Source: Apostichopus japonicus
Taxonomy: Eukaryota; Echinodermata; Holothuroidea; Aspidochirotida; Stichopodidae
DNA: 64,000 bases
Assembly: GCF_037975245.1 (NCBI RefSeq)
Contig: NC_092563.1
Span: 10,567,001 to 10,631,000, forward strand
Direction of reading: 5' to 3'
The notes beneath the pieces are model-generated. The model was not told the DNA's origin. It saw only the letters and a program-made list of their open reading frames with translations, and did not search any database. Each line of letters begins with the position of its first letter. Position 1 is the first letter of the stretch. A program made the position numbers and the translations under genes. Positions 23,201 through 32,709 of this stretch are shown in pieces.

Positions 23201-26200
23201 AAGACAATGAACATGTCATTTATCAGCAACACACAACTAGTACTAATGGAATGATATCAACACCCAACAGGAAAGTCTATTCAATTTGGAACATTCTTAG
23301 TATTTTGTTATCTTACTATGAACTGTCTATAACATAAGTGTGCTTCAGCAATTAATGACAACCCCTGTCATTCCATAGACTTGGTAGTTCTACATTTGAA
23401 AATAAATAGCAACCACTGTTTAACTTTTCACTTTCGAAACAACCTAAACTTCTTCAAAAGGGCATGCCGTTAATATTGACCTATGAAAATCTATTCCTTT
23501 CATACTTAGGAAAGCTTTAAGGAGAGAGGAGGATTTGTTGGACCATCACTGTAATTTATACCAAAAATTTGTAAGATCCTTCCTTGCTGATTCAAAACAT
23601 TTGTGTGCTTCTTGACAAACAATAGCAAATCCCTCTTAAAGACCAACACAAATGAAATGAAACATTAACATTGCTCTCAGATGAAGATGGACAGACAAGT
23701 AGCTGTTGTACATTCCGTGTTTTTCATGACAAGATCTTTGACTATTGTAAACTTCACCTATTGTAAGCTTCTACCATTATGTGTGATCCATTACAGTATG
23801 GTGACCAGATGTCCCCCACTTCCAGGGACAGTCCCCAGATTTCATGTGCCATCCCTGGATTAAAATTTTTCCTGGCAATGTCCCCAAATTTTTATGTCCC
23901 ATCCCTGAATTTGTACAAAGGCCCTGAATAATTTCAATTTTAGCTGTTTGGCCTCCAATCTGTAGAGACAGCTTGAACCAAAGCTAAGGAGTGATTGTTT
24001 ATAACTAAGCTACAAATGTAAATCATTGAATAATTTCATTGCCAGTACTTCACAAAGTGTCATGTTCCACTAAGTGATGAGTATTTTACCCTTAAAACAT
24101 TTGGAAATGGCATTTTATCTAGGACGAAATACTTGTTTCTGGATCAGGTGTTCTAATGCGGGCATTTGAAAACATAGAACCACCTAAACAATGAGAGATC
24201 CTCAAATGCCTTCCTTTAAAAGTACAGTGCCCATGGGTGCTAACCATTCATGTCAACAAGGGTGGGGGGGGGGGGAGCAACATCAATATCATGTCCCCAA
24301 ATTTCCTGGGAAACATATATGGTCAGTTAATTGAGAAACACACTTTAATGCTTTGTTTTGCTCTCAACATATGCTTAAACATTCAGCTAAAGTAGAAAAT
24401 GCATCTTGTAAAGGTTTTTAATTTATAACTTTTCACATTTCCAGCTGCATTTTCTCCAAGCCAAAAAAATTCAACCATTTAACAGATTTCACATACATTC
24501 TATCTCTCTCTATGATATTATTCTTTTTTTCACCACGAAGGAGTAAAACATCTTTTGTTTCCATTGGTTACTGCATTAAAGTCATCATTATTACTTCAGT
24601 TTTTGCATATTGCATAGCTTGCACTTTTCAAAAGTGATGTCATTTCAATTGAGGGCCATTTCAATTTTAATATATAACAAATAGCATACAATCCTCTGAA
24701 CCAAACATGACTGCATAAAGGACTATTGCAATATTTTATTTGTAACGATACAAAATTTGTGAAGAAATGTCAATGAACATACCTGATGCCAAAGCAAGAT
24801 CCAAACTAAGTTGCTGAGATTTAATACAATCAAGCAGCAAGTTAACCACTGAGTGCTTGTTGATGATGTTAACAGCTGTGTTGTTTGTTTCACTACATGG
24901 TAAGAGAAGCATAATAATTATATGAACACGCAAACAAAGCCAAGATTTTACTAAATAAAGAAGTGTTTATAAGTTACTGAGATATCATAATATCACTGCC
25001 AAAATTGAGTGCATTCATATTCTGGTTAAGCCACTAATGACCGTGAAATACACTTCATTATTACACACTTTTCAAAAACAAAGATGAACAACCAGACAAA
25101 CTACACTTCAGTTTTAACCTACTGCACATCCCTTCACGAACCAGCCTCTTCAAACACAACAAAATTGTATCAAGTTACTTTGGTAGGCTAACGAGCTACA
25201 TGTTTATCTATTACGGTTCATCAACAAGACTCCTGATCTCGTTCATCCAGTCTGCTGACTTTTCTAAAACTAATCAATCTTATATAATTATATATTTCGT
25301 TATGAACTGATATTACCTACAGTACTGGCATCATATACTATCAACAAAGTGAACAGATCGCTCTCACCCACAATAAACAATTGTCTTCCAAACATATTAT
25401 CAATTAACCAATAAACATGTAACAGCCTTAAGGCTGCAGTTTGTGTTGACTTTGCTGCAATCTGGTGGTAACTTACTAAACCAGTTAAGGAAAGCACAGG
25501 TACCTAGATCAGAAAGCCAATAGGCTTTGTGATACCTTGCCATTTCATACAATACCATTTAAACTACCACTGCTCACAATTGGTTGAGTTTTTACTGCAT
25601 CTGCTCATTAAACTTCCACAGATATTAATAGATTTCTGGTACTCACTACGGTGAATCCTTCACAGTAAGTATGAGTGCATCACAGATTTACTTTTGGAAT
25701 TATCACATTTACAGGGTCTTCAAGCTTTCACCTCTGGTGACTGCAAATGAGTTATGAATCTCCACAAATACAGTCATATCATGAAAGAAGTTCATTAAAC
25801 TTTGCTTTCAGACATATTGTATCTACCAGTTTTCAGACTTTGACCACTGTCGACCTACAATGGCCTTCGACCTCCATAGGAAAAAAGGTTAAAGATCAGC
25901 TGACCTTCAGCCAAAGCAATGACTCACATCAGTTGGACTCCTTGTGTCACATTCTGAACTAATGAGTCCGAAATTTTGAGTCAGTGAAGTCACTGTTCAT
26001 GTGATGTTTGATCACCAGAAGCAAATTGCTTCTCTATATGGGCATCAACATATCAGAAGGACACTCCTCTCTATGCTCCATTTGAGATATGATGTTGAAA
26101 AGCTTAGAAAGAAATAAACACACCAAGATCAATTACTCAAAGTCATGTACATGTGTAGTCATGTACATGTACATGTCATGTACATGTGAACAGTCTGGGG

Positions 26201-29200
26201 TAAGAATAACCCTAATGAGAGAGAGAGAACCCATACTTGTAAACATTTAGCTCTTACCATAAGTTAAGCAGGAGATGCACAATCTGCAGCACAGTATTAA
26301 GGTGTGGATTGTGTAAATCCTTTTCTTTCTTCGTACCGTCATGCCTGTTGGAGCTGAGAAGGTCTGTTGCATACTGCAATGATCAAATATAATGTATTTA
26401 AGGAAAACCAATCCAGGCTTGTGAAGTACTGAGTTTAATTACCGTAAATGGTCTTGCAAGAAAATGTTGCTGCATTATTGTTGTTATTGCAACATTTCAT
26501 AGGTTGAAAGGCAAGAAATAGGAAGATAAAACTGCAAGCACAAAGCCTAAAACCAGGACATTTTTGGATAAGTCTCATCAAATTTAAAAGGAAATAAAAC
26601 AGGTTAAAGATGGAACAATTTGTTTGTGGCTTATGAGTATTACACACAAATTGCAGATAACAAAGAACTTTCCAAAGTTTGACTTTGGTTCATTATTTGA
26701 TGACTTAGTCAAGCTCTTGCCAGACCATGTCAGTGTGACCAGAACTTGTTCTACGATGTACATGATGTTACCTTTCATTTTCAGGTTACTGTACATACTG
26801 TATTTATTATAGTTACTTCAAATTACATTGTTTCTTCATTCACATCACAGCCACATTCATTAAGAGTCTGTGACAATTTGTTGGGTTGTCCATCTTACCT
26901 TTTGCTTCAAACAACCAAATGACCCTTTGAGGTCATCCAATAGACAAGTGGTAGATCAGCAATTTATATCCAGCAAACTTAACAAACAGTCCAAAAGTTG
27001 ATCATGTTTACATGATCCTTCAAGCATAAAGAGTGTCATAGGCATAAGATATTTTCCTTTTTCTTTAAATTAGTCCAAAGCAAATTGTCTGGAACACTCA
27101 GTCTCAGTGTCTACAAAGCTTTTTTCAACAGCTTCCGACATTATTAACATTACTTTTACTGCGTAGAAACCAATATGCTGGTCATATGGTTAACATTTCA
27201 CTAAAACATACTGAAACAGTTAGCATCTGTAATGATTCTTAGGGAAAAGATACGATCGCATTCCATGAAAGTGTTTGTCATGACACGTTTGAGGAACAAC
27301 CGGAGAGGTTAAAATTGGCCTTTTTTTAAGTATACACATATTGTCAATCTCCATTTGCCTGTTGTTTTGTCAAGGTAAACTCACCAATAACTAGCACTTG
27401 TTCTATTAGACATATGCTGCAACGTGGGAGTTTCCGTGCCACTTTCTGTGAGTAAATTTGGTATGAAATTCCAACTACACACCATGAGTGCTGAGCACAG
27501 TAATGTTTGAAGTTGCACTGCTTAAATTGCAAAATGACATGCATGGGTAAAGGCATAGACTGCACTGCATGTCCAACTTCGGAGATTGGTTACAAGAAGG
27601 GATTGAAGCATAGTCTTCTACAGGGAAACAGACTTTTGGCAACCTTATTTCAGGTACAGGTTGTCACATCGCAACTGGCAAATTCCTTCACAATTAGCCC
27701 TGACAGAGGTAAAAACTTTAAAAGAAACCTTTTGAAGGAAAGTGACGACAGGAGTCATGACATCATCCTGAATCATCTTCTCACAAACAGTCTGGCCGTG
27801 GATGCTCATATTCCTTAGGAAAAAAACAAATGAATAGTATGTCACATTTATTTCACATTATCATATATGAATACATACCACCTAAAACTGATACAAAAAC
27901 TTATTCTACTGACAATTTTTAATGTCCATGATTCAAGAGGAACATAAAAATGATAAGTATGGGTTTAGATGGAATCACTGATAACTTCTGATTATTGTTT
28001 TGGGGAATTTCGTTAATCCTTGGCTATTCAGCATACAGCAGAGGTATTATTCATCATAATGGAGACACTACCAGTTATTAGTTACCATGCACATTCATGT
28101 TATTTACAGGATAATCACATTCTTTATATCATAGAACTCAAACTATTTGGCTCAAGGACCTCACTTTATATGAAAATATGGAAAGTTTAGTATTCCACTT
28201 ATTCAAAGAAAACATATCGTTTGTTCAAGTAAGTTTCTGAAAGTAACCACAGCAACCACCACAGAGACACCATTTACTTCTTTTTTTCTTAATTTCCATT
28301 TCTAGCTTTCAATATCTAGACTACTGTAAAACATAGCTCACAGGGGAGCTATAATCTATCATTTTAATTTGCTTTGGAATTCAACTGGTGATGCAAAAAG
28401 GATTAGCCAACCCCATGGAAAAGGACTTTGACCAGTGACAAATACTTGGCCAGAAGTTATCCAGCAAAGCATATTGTAGGAGTTAAAATGGTAACATGAA
28501 TTTAGCTGACCATGAACAAAGGAAAGTTAGCTGTTACTTAATGGTTCAGGCTTATCATATCAGATTGGTGAAACATTGCTTATTAAGTACAGTAATAGTA
28601 GGCTGCGTTGGTATAAGCAAAAACAGATACCGATGCAGCTCCATTATATGCAGCTCCATATGCAGACTGCACAATGTTTGTGCCTGCTTTAAGGTCTTTA
28701 TTTATTTGATGCTTTATCCAACTGATTGTAAATACAAAATATTCATGATTAATTCCAACCAGCCTCTCAAAAATACCATATAAGTACCTCAAGAAAGACA
28801 TGTGAAGGTTAAAGTACATATGCATTATCACAAGATAACACAATTCTCAGTTGCATTCCTTGATATATGCTTGTAAAGGTATTAACCATAATAACCAATT
28901 AATACTACACTTCACACTGATGTATACCTAACTTCAATACACTGCAAATCAACAGCATTTGAGACTTCAAGCTGCAAATAATAAGCAATTGGATAATGAA
29001 GAATGTTTCATGTTAACAACTGTGGAGTTCAAGTTAAATACATCTGAAGATTTCTTTCTCAACTCTCAAAAATGTTGTTTCACATTTATGTTCAACTTAC
29101 CTCAATGCACCAGCAGAAGCTTCCCTGACAGAAGGAGAATCATCGAGCAACAGAGGGGCAAGGCTTCTCACAACATTCTGCATCAGTAATGTATCCAACG

Positions 29201-32200
29201 ATTTTCTGTCTCCAACAACATTGGCAATGGTTGTGCATGTACATTCTCTTTCATCTACTGAAACACTCTGCAGCTGATATTATAAAGTAAAATGAATTAA
29301 TTATTATAATGAAAATGAAAATAACATTAATTCAAAAAGAGGCACAGAACCCACCAATGTTACATAATTAAAAGAAAAAGTGAAATATATAGATTCAAAG
29401 CTACACGTGCTTTACACATGTGAAACAATACACGTTTCCAAAATAACAAGTGGACCACCAAGGAGTTGCAGATCTCATCCCAAAATGTTGGCATATGTGG
29501 CACTATGATGTCATTATACTAGAGACACATTAATGATCATACACATACCAAGTATATGAAAATCTTACATGAGCCTTGAACTGACTGACCATCAACATTG
29601 TTTATGTAATTAATACACTCTAAACAGACATCCATTCAAACGATATTCATTACACTATATATTATAGTACAGTAGGACAAGTATTTTGTCTTTCCAGCAT
29701 GTTCATATAAAGCTAACAGAATGGGGGTTGTTTTTAATCAAATTTAAAATTGTCAGCACACTATATTAAGAAATCATTCCATCCACAGGAATATCCCTCT
29801 TTAAGTAATGTTGCAGAGACAAATGCCAAAAACATCATTTACAAAATTTCTTTTTTACTGTCAAGAGTATTTAACAGTGTGTTATGTTGAGACTGCTAGT
29901 TTTCACTAGCAAATTGTGTTCCATTCCTAACTTTGTGAACTTAATAATACATACAGTAGTATTTGAATGCATATGCTTAATATATATAACATTCCAATCT
30001 TGTTTTCTTGACTGATCTTATCAATTGCTTACTCTTTGAATGTTGGTGCATACAGGCTCATACACTTGTGCCCTAAGAACACACCAAGCAAAGTTTCATG
30101 GACTACCAATTTAATTTAAATATCATGGTTAAGATACCTGGCCCCAGCTATGTATATCATTAATTAGTGAAGGCCAAAATGAAACAAAGCAGCCAGCATG
30201 TCATGGTACAAAAACAAAAAACAAATTAAATTTTATGCTAATTAGCTAATGATAGGTCTGAACTTGGCCAGCCAGTATTTAATGATTGGACAAGTCACAA
30301 TACAATGTTTCATGGCTACCGAAAGTGCTGGCAAGGGCATGCACCAAAACCCCAAATAATCTAGCCTTGTCATGAATACTGAAGGCTTGCAGAACCTCCC
30401 CATCCTGCAAACTTGTTTAACCAAAGGCTTTGTGCATGTGATGCAGTGTTCATTGCATGGAAGAAACCTGTATAATACAGTTGTAAACTCAGTTTCAACA
30501 TAAATTTTCAAGGCTTGAATTTTATAGGAAACTTCATTTAGAGAAGGTGTTGAAATTGAAAGACAGGGAGAGGTTGTGCTTGGCAATGGTGGGGTGGTGG
30601 CAAGTACTGTAGGATGAGTAAGGTACAGTATTATAATATTCATCCTGGTGGAAGAATGGAAACTTCTGAATACCCATATGCCAATTATGGTATGGATTAA
30701 ACTGGATTACATGGATTATCCTGGATTATACTGCAATCAACTTCTCAGTCAAATGTTGGTGCTGCATTGAATTTTTGGCAGTGTGGTCAGGAATTACTAG
30801 TTGATTGGGAGTTAAATAAGGGTTGCTTAAATGTACCTGATCGTAGGTTAAATGCCTAAAGAAAACCTTATTTTGCTGACCATCAGGAGATAACAAACAT
30901 TGTATCAGGCCCAGATCCAAAGGGTGGGATGTCCACACCCCTCCATGGCAACATACAATTGAGATGAGTTTGACCACAAAATGTCTGTCGTTCTTTCATA
31001 CCCCAACATTGACACATTCGTTGATAAGCTAACACAATAGCTGTAAGTGTAACTTTTGTGTAAGTATACATCCATTGACTCGATCTGGATTCTGTTTGCT
31101 ATGCTCTGAGACTCTAACTTAGCTCAGACAGGTCAGGTCCCAGAGAGTATCATGTTGTGGTAATTTTGGTTCCTTTTAGGGAGTAAAATTTCCAAATGCC
31201 AAAAATATGTGCAAAACTGGCTGGGGGGGGGGGGAGGGTGTTAAAAGCTTGAAAAATGCACAATTTGATCAGCACATTCCTGAAATGGATTCAAACTCAT
31301 GAAATATGTAGCTCTGCTTCGCTGCAAAAAATTAAGGTTGCCTGCTGTATTGTTGCTAGTAATATTTGAAGGTGCGTCATTACGATGGTGCGTCAATTAT
31401 GAAGCCTTTAGTGTACAACGTGACAAAGAACAGCTCATATTTTACTACAAAGTATACTTTTGGGTACAATTATAGAATACAGGGCCATTCATTAACTCTT
31501 CCCAGCATCCGGACGCGCGGATGTGTGGTGTGTCTGTACATGTATGACGCCCTCTAAAATTCCATCACGTATTTCATTTTGACTCTGCATCTGCGCATCC
31601 GCTACGGAAGTACTAGGAAAGGACTTAGCAACGATTCCCCATATACCATCACATATTTCATTTTGACTCCGCATCCGTGCATCCACCCTGGGAGTACTAG
31701 GAATGGACTTAGCAACGATTCCCCATATACCATCACATATTTCATTTTGACTCCGCATCCGCGCATCCACCCTGGGAGTACTAGGAATGGACTTAGAAAG
31801 TTTCCCTATAAACCATCACGTATTTCAAATTCTGAAAGTCCCACATGTACGAAGTTATTCCACATCAACAGTGTGTCGTTCTTAAAAGGCATCCGTACAT
31901 GTATGACCCCGCATCCAAGCATCTGCGCATCCACTCAAAAAGAAAGAACTTGGACTTAGACATTTTTTACTCACATACGTACTGGGGTGAGACTGAGCAT
32001 CCGCGCATCCGGATGCTCAGATATAAATAAAATCATCAAGTGGCCCTGCATTTTATAGTTACTCCTAATTTTGACTTTGACATGCTAACTTTTTGGGACT
32101 CATTCATCTGCTTTCAGTTATTCCTAACTGTGTTATGCCTAGGCCTAACTTCCTACTAATAATAACATTATGCGGTTTATGCAGAACTTCGGCTAGTACT

Positions 32201-32386
32201 GTATTTGCCTAAGTTAGGCCTAAGCTAGGCCATGTACTTTACCTTCTCCAGTAGACCAATGGATTGGTTGTTTCCACCGCTACACTCAATGTCATCTTCC
32301 TCATTAGAAATTACTTCCTTTACACTTGGCAAACCAGTGGGCTGCTGCTTTGGTTGTCTGAACCTCTTCTTCTTTGACTTGCCCAT
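11152..32386 (-). CDS. HEATR3: HEATR3 homologue (HEAT repeat protein 3, Syo1/symportin family)
   Basis: Seventeen coding exons join in phase to a 655-codon frame; human HEATR3 has about 680 residues. The family imports ribosomal proteins uL18 (RPL5) and uL5 (RPL11) into the nucleus and keeps them soluble until the 5S RNP forms; human HEATR3 is also linked to NOD2 signalling. Landmarks are a basic N-terminus MGKSKKKRF (the start chosen because it matches the family; an in-frame ATG lies 11 codons upstream), the strongly conserved CLQTVTEDN at about 213-221 and LLSP near 241-244, LTAQQ with NMCC near 345-358, an acidic serine-rich loop (six serines then DD) at about 369-376, SPLCLS at 391-396, and DPSL with EALDAIFD near 575-591. 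HEAT-type helical pairs fill the rest. The gene spans 21 kb, mostly intron, with the repeats listed separately. It is head-to-head with PIGO. Identity is secure; the least certain border is the exon 3 donor. Confidence 0.95.
11257..12769 (-). other. HEATR3 intron 16
   Basis: A 1.5 kb intron with no repeat or second gene that I can support. A 93-codon plus-strand open frame at 11850-12131 has no recognisable features. Confidence 0.5.
12770..12946 (-). CDS. HEATR3: HEATR3 exon 16
   Basis: Residues 563-621. It carries EVATRDPSLWVVAEALDAIF, the conserved C-terminal HEAT repeat (human [20 protein letters not shown]). Borders are TTCCAG|GCAGTT and GCAAAG|GTAGGC. Confidence 0.95.
13520..13663 (-). 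CDS. HEATR3: HEATR3 exon 15
   Basis: Residues 515-562, DLSETQLVRL through GIKVNTVGILGSVGNLLA, equivalent to human GVRVNVVSILGITGSVLA. Borders are TATCAG|GATCTG and CTCCAG|GTAAGC. Confidence 0.93.
14348..14436 (-). CDS. HEATR3: HEATR3 exon 14
   Basis: Completes A485 and codes 486-514, with LIESLTSAVRAVFQKMA against human FLEAISSALRALLQTMA. Borders are TTGTAG|CTCCA and CCAAAG|GTAACT. Confidence 0.9.
15120..15890. repeat. TGACCTTTGACCTC repeat cluster in HEATR3 intron 13
   Basis: Five or six diverged units in a row, each with a GACCTTTGACCTC-like block, a CATGACACATCCAC-like block and a (CTTGAGA)TAT(C/T)GTGTTTACAA block. The cluster ends with a CACACATACATACACCC tail and GACTGCATAGGTTTC. The perfect 14-base motif lies at 15448-15461. 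This is the longest tract of the family in the window. Confidence 0.78.
15980..16116 (-). CDS. HEATR3: HEATR3 exon 13
   Basis: Completes G439 and codes 440-484. RALICLQNIISAIDVESLGG matches human [20 protein letters not shown] closely. Borders are CACAG|ATTGCT and ACCAG|GTAAAT. Confidence 0.94.
16587..16669 (-). CDS. HEATR3: HEATR3 exon 12
   Basis: Residues 412-438 and two bases of G439, VLEKTNYPDKSLLQDLLR and onward to PLFR. Borders are CTTCAG|GTGTTA and AGAGG|GTGAGT, phase 2. Confidence 0.88.
16973..17035 (-). CDS. HEATR3: HEATR3 exon 11
   Basis: Twenty-one codons (391-411) starting SPLCLSAEVHGLL and ending MPKK, against human SPLCLSHEVHTAL and IPKK. Borders are ATCAG|AGCCC and AAGAAG|GTAAAC. 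Confidence 0.9.
17177..18196. mobile_element. Non-autonomous hAT-like element in HEATR3 intron 10
   Basis: The ends are inverted repeats: CACTGGCGGATCCAGGG at the left and, read inversely, CACTGGCGGATCCAAGGGG at the right. A perfect 8-bp target duplication GTTCAGGA occupies 17169-17176 and 18197-18204. At 1020 bp with no transposase frame this is a non-autonomous hAT-like element. Inside, a GGGGAGGGGT(C/A)TAAGGGGAGG module occurs twice (about 17235 and 17575), so an internal segment is duplicated. It is in a transcribed intron and leaves both neighbouring exons intact. Confidence 0.9.
18654..18914. repeat. CTCACCCT(A/G)CT minisatellite in HEATR3 intron 10
   Basis: About 260 bases of alternating CTCACCCTACT and CTCACCCTGCT, a 10- or 20-bp period that degrades to CTCACCCTCT units in the second half. 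In the HEATR3 transcript it reads as repeated GGGTGAGAG, that is, many GGTGAG donor-like words and GGG runs. Long plus-strand open frames here are repeat translations. Confidence 0.95.
19032..19120 (-). CDS. HEATR3: HEATR3 exon 10
   Basis: Completes D361 and codes 362-390: EELD, six serines, DD, an acidic disordered loop also found in human HEATR3 (EELSSSDESD). Borders are GTTAG|ATGATG and TTGATG|GTAAAG. Confidence 0.9.
19722..19821 (-). CDS. HEATR3: HEATR3 exon 9
   Basis: Residues 328-360 and one base of D361. It contains AILTAQQVALEIISNMCC, close to human ALLTAQQTALEIIVNMCC. Borders are TTTAG|CTGTC and AGAGG|GTAAGA. Confidence 0.93.
20501..20560 (-). CDS. HEATR3: HEATR3 exon 8
   Basis: Twenty codons (308-327) of a charged loop, MEDDDKTEMKEPTGEMRLKQ. 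Borders are TTACAG|ATGGAA and AAACAG|GTTAGT. Human HEATR3 has a longer charged loop here, so part of the size difference lies in this segment. Confidence 0.85.
20993..21141 (-). CDS. HEATR3: HEATR3 exon 7
   Basis: Completes G258 and codes 259-307. The join AGTFYNMKDSL matches human AGTIWNLKDII. Borders are TTATAG|GAACG and GGCAAT|GTAAGT, phase 0. Confidence 0.92.
22136..22966. repeat. 52-bp minisatellite copying the HEATR3 exon 6 splice donor
   Basis: AACTATATAC recurs 16 times from 22141 to 22921 with an exact 52-bp period. Read on the minus strand each unit is GCTCCAAGTACACACTGCAG followed by GTATGTTGGGTAGTAGTATA and TAGTTTACCTTA. The last unit overlaps the true exon 6 end, which differs by having C instead of T at the fourth base before the splice site. 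The intron therefore carries 15 near-identical CAG|GTATGT donors in series, each also preceded by a CTTAG acceptor-like word 19-20 bases upstream. Units differ by only a few substitutions, so the amplification is recent. Confidence 0.95.
22946..23089 (-). CDS. HEATR3: HEATR3 exon 6, its 3' end copied into a minisatellite
   Basis: Completes A210 and codes 211-257 with the most conserved block of the family, QCLQTVTEDNK, and EEALLSPGDSM. The donor CCGCAG|GTATGT is the last unit of a 52-bp tandem array that runs on into the intron, so the final 20 exon bases and the splice site recur 15 times downstream. Reading through the donor meets an in-frame stop after MLGSSI. Confidence 0.93.
23794..24330. 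mobile_element. Possible decayed hAT-like remnant in HEATR3 intron 5
   Basis: GTATGGTGACCAGATGTCCC at about 23797 and the CAGGGACAGTCCCCAG after it resemble the GGTGACCAGACGTCCCG termini known from some hAT families. Near 24290-24325 CATGTCCCCAAATTTCCTGG then ATATATGGTCAG looks like a partial inverted counterpart. No target duplication was found. The identification is tentative. Confidence 0.35.
24783..24892 (-). CDS. HEATR3: HEATR3 exon 5
   Basis: Completes C173 and codes 174-209. The join reads LNLCETNNTAVNIINK, matching human WNICECSSRAVSIFNK. It ends LSLDLALAS. Borders are ATGTAG|TGAAAC and ATCAG|GTATGT, phase 1. Confidence 0.9.
24893..26257 (-). other. HEATR3 intron 4
   Basis: Contains diverged pieces of the TTTGACCTC repeat family (about 25640-26110) and a short ACATGTACATGT-rich patch at about 26142-26190. 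No gene is seen. Confidence 0.5.
26258..26373 (-). CDS. HEATR3: HEATR3 exon 4
   Basis: Residues 135-172 plus two bases of C173, a charged linker (HDGTKKEKD) followed by the hydrophobic helix VLQIVHLLLNL, equivalent to human VNVLWNI. Borders are TTGCAG|TATGC and TTATG|GTAAGA. Confidence 0.88.
27729..27813 (-). CDS. HEATR3: HEATR3 exon 3
   Basis: Completes R106 and codes 107-134, ending DDVMTPVVTFLQK, like human KDIMTPLVALLKE. The acceptor is CCTAAG|GAATATG. The donor AAAAG|GTTTCT is weak at positions +3 to +6; an alternative in-phase donor 24 bases on (TCT|GTCAGG) is also poor. The alignment favours the first. Confidence 0.82.
29101..29273 (-). CDS. HEATR3: HEATR3 exon 2
   Basis: Residues 49-105 plus two bases of R106. 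It reads LQSVSVDEREC through LLLDDSPSVREASAGAL, matching the first HEAT repeats of the family (human LLLDPSLAVRETAAGALRN). Borders are ATCAG|CTGCAG and TTGAG|GTAAGT. Confidence 0.92.
31551..31835. repeat. 84-bp tandem repeat in HEATR3 intron 1
   Basis: Three and a partial fourth unit with period 83-84 bp, marked by ATTTCATTTTGACTC at about 31571, 31655 and 31739 and a partial one at 31822. Each contains GCATCCGCGCATCC-like words. Because 84 is a multiple of three, frames stay open on both strands (for example 31492-31770 and 31579-31959); these are artefacts of the repeat. Confidence 0.9.
31993..32020. repeat. Perfect 11-bp hairpin next to the 84-bp repeat
   Basis: CTGAGCATCCG at 31993-32003 and CGGATGCTCAG at 32010-32020 are exact inverse complements with a six-base loop. 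The arm shares GCATCCG with the 84-bp units. It may be an element terminus. Confidence 0.6.
32243..32386 (-). CDS. HEATR3: HEATR3 exon 1 (start)
   Basis: Codes residues 1-48, from the basic MGKSKKKRFRQPK tail through an acidic EEDD patch to LLEK. The donor is GAG AAG|GTAAAG, phase 0. An in-frame ATG at 32417-32419 would add 11 residues (MASKAVKDIPN); the family start favours 32386. Confidence 0.9.
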
Positions 32387-32699
32387 ATTTGGAATGTCTT
32401 TTACTGCTTTCGATGCCACTTTCTTTTTTGCTCTGTGTATTACTTGTAACTTACTAACCTCTCAACCAACTAACCTCACAACCAAATTACAGTAATACGA
32501 TGAATAAATGTGCAAACAAGTATCAACTAGGCCCTACTCTGTAGTAATCATATGGTACAAGTCAAAATCGCGAAATGGCTTTACAAGAAGTCAAGAGTTA
32601 CGCATAGCGTGTAAACAGCAACTTACAGCCCTCCTATGCTGCAGTTTGCCATTTCCATGCTGTACGGTCTATGTTGCCAGTATGCTCACACAAATCTCG

Positions 32700-32709
32700 C
32701 GACCACGTG
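32700..32709. promoter_or_regulatory. Possible HEATR3 promoter motifs
   Basis: An E-box CACGTG lies at 32704-32709, overlapping the end of TCTCGCGAC, close to the TCTCGCGA core found at many TATA-less housekeeping promoters. The site is about 320 bases upstream of the HEATR3 start codon. This is motif evidence only. Confidence 0.25.

Larger units (their letters stand above)
29274..32242 (-). other. HEATR3 intron 1
   Basis: A 3 kb intron. A 133-codon minus-strand frame at 30242-30643 has no recognisable family and no splice-site support, so I leave it out as a gene. The 84-bp tandem repeat and a hairpin near its 5' end are listed separately. Confidence 0.5.

Noticed and set aside
30242-30643. 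A 133-codon minus-strand frame in HEATR3 intron 1
   Set aside because: No splice-site support, no family resemblance, and the joined HEATR3 exons leave no gap in the protein for it.
31492-31959. Repetitive proteins on both strands with 28-residue periods
   Set aside because: The 84-bp tandem repeat is a multiple of three and keeps frames open; there is no other sign of coding.
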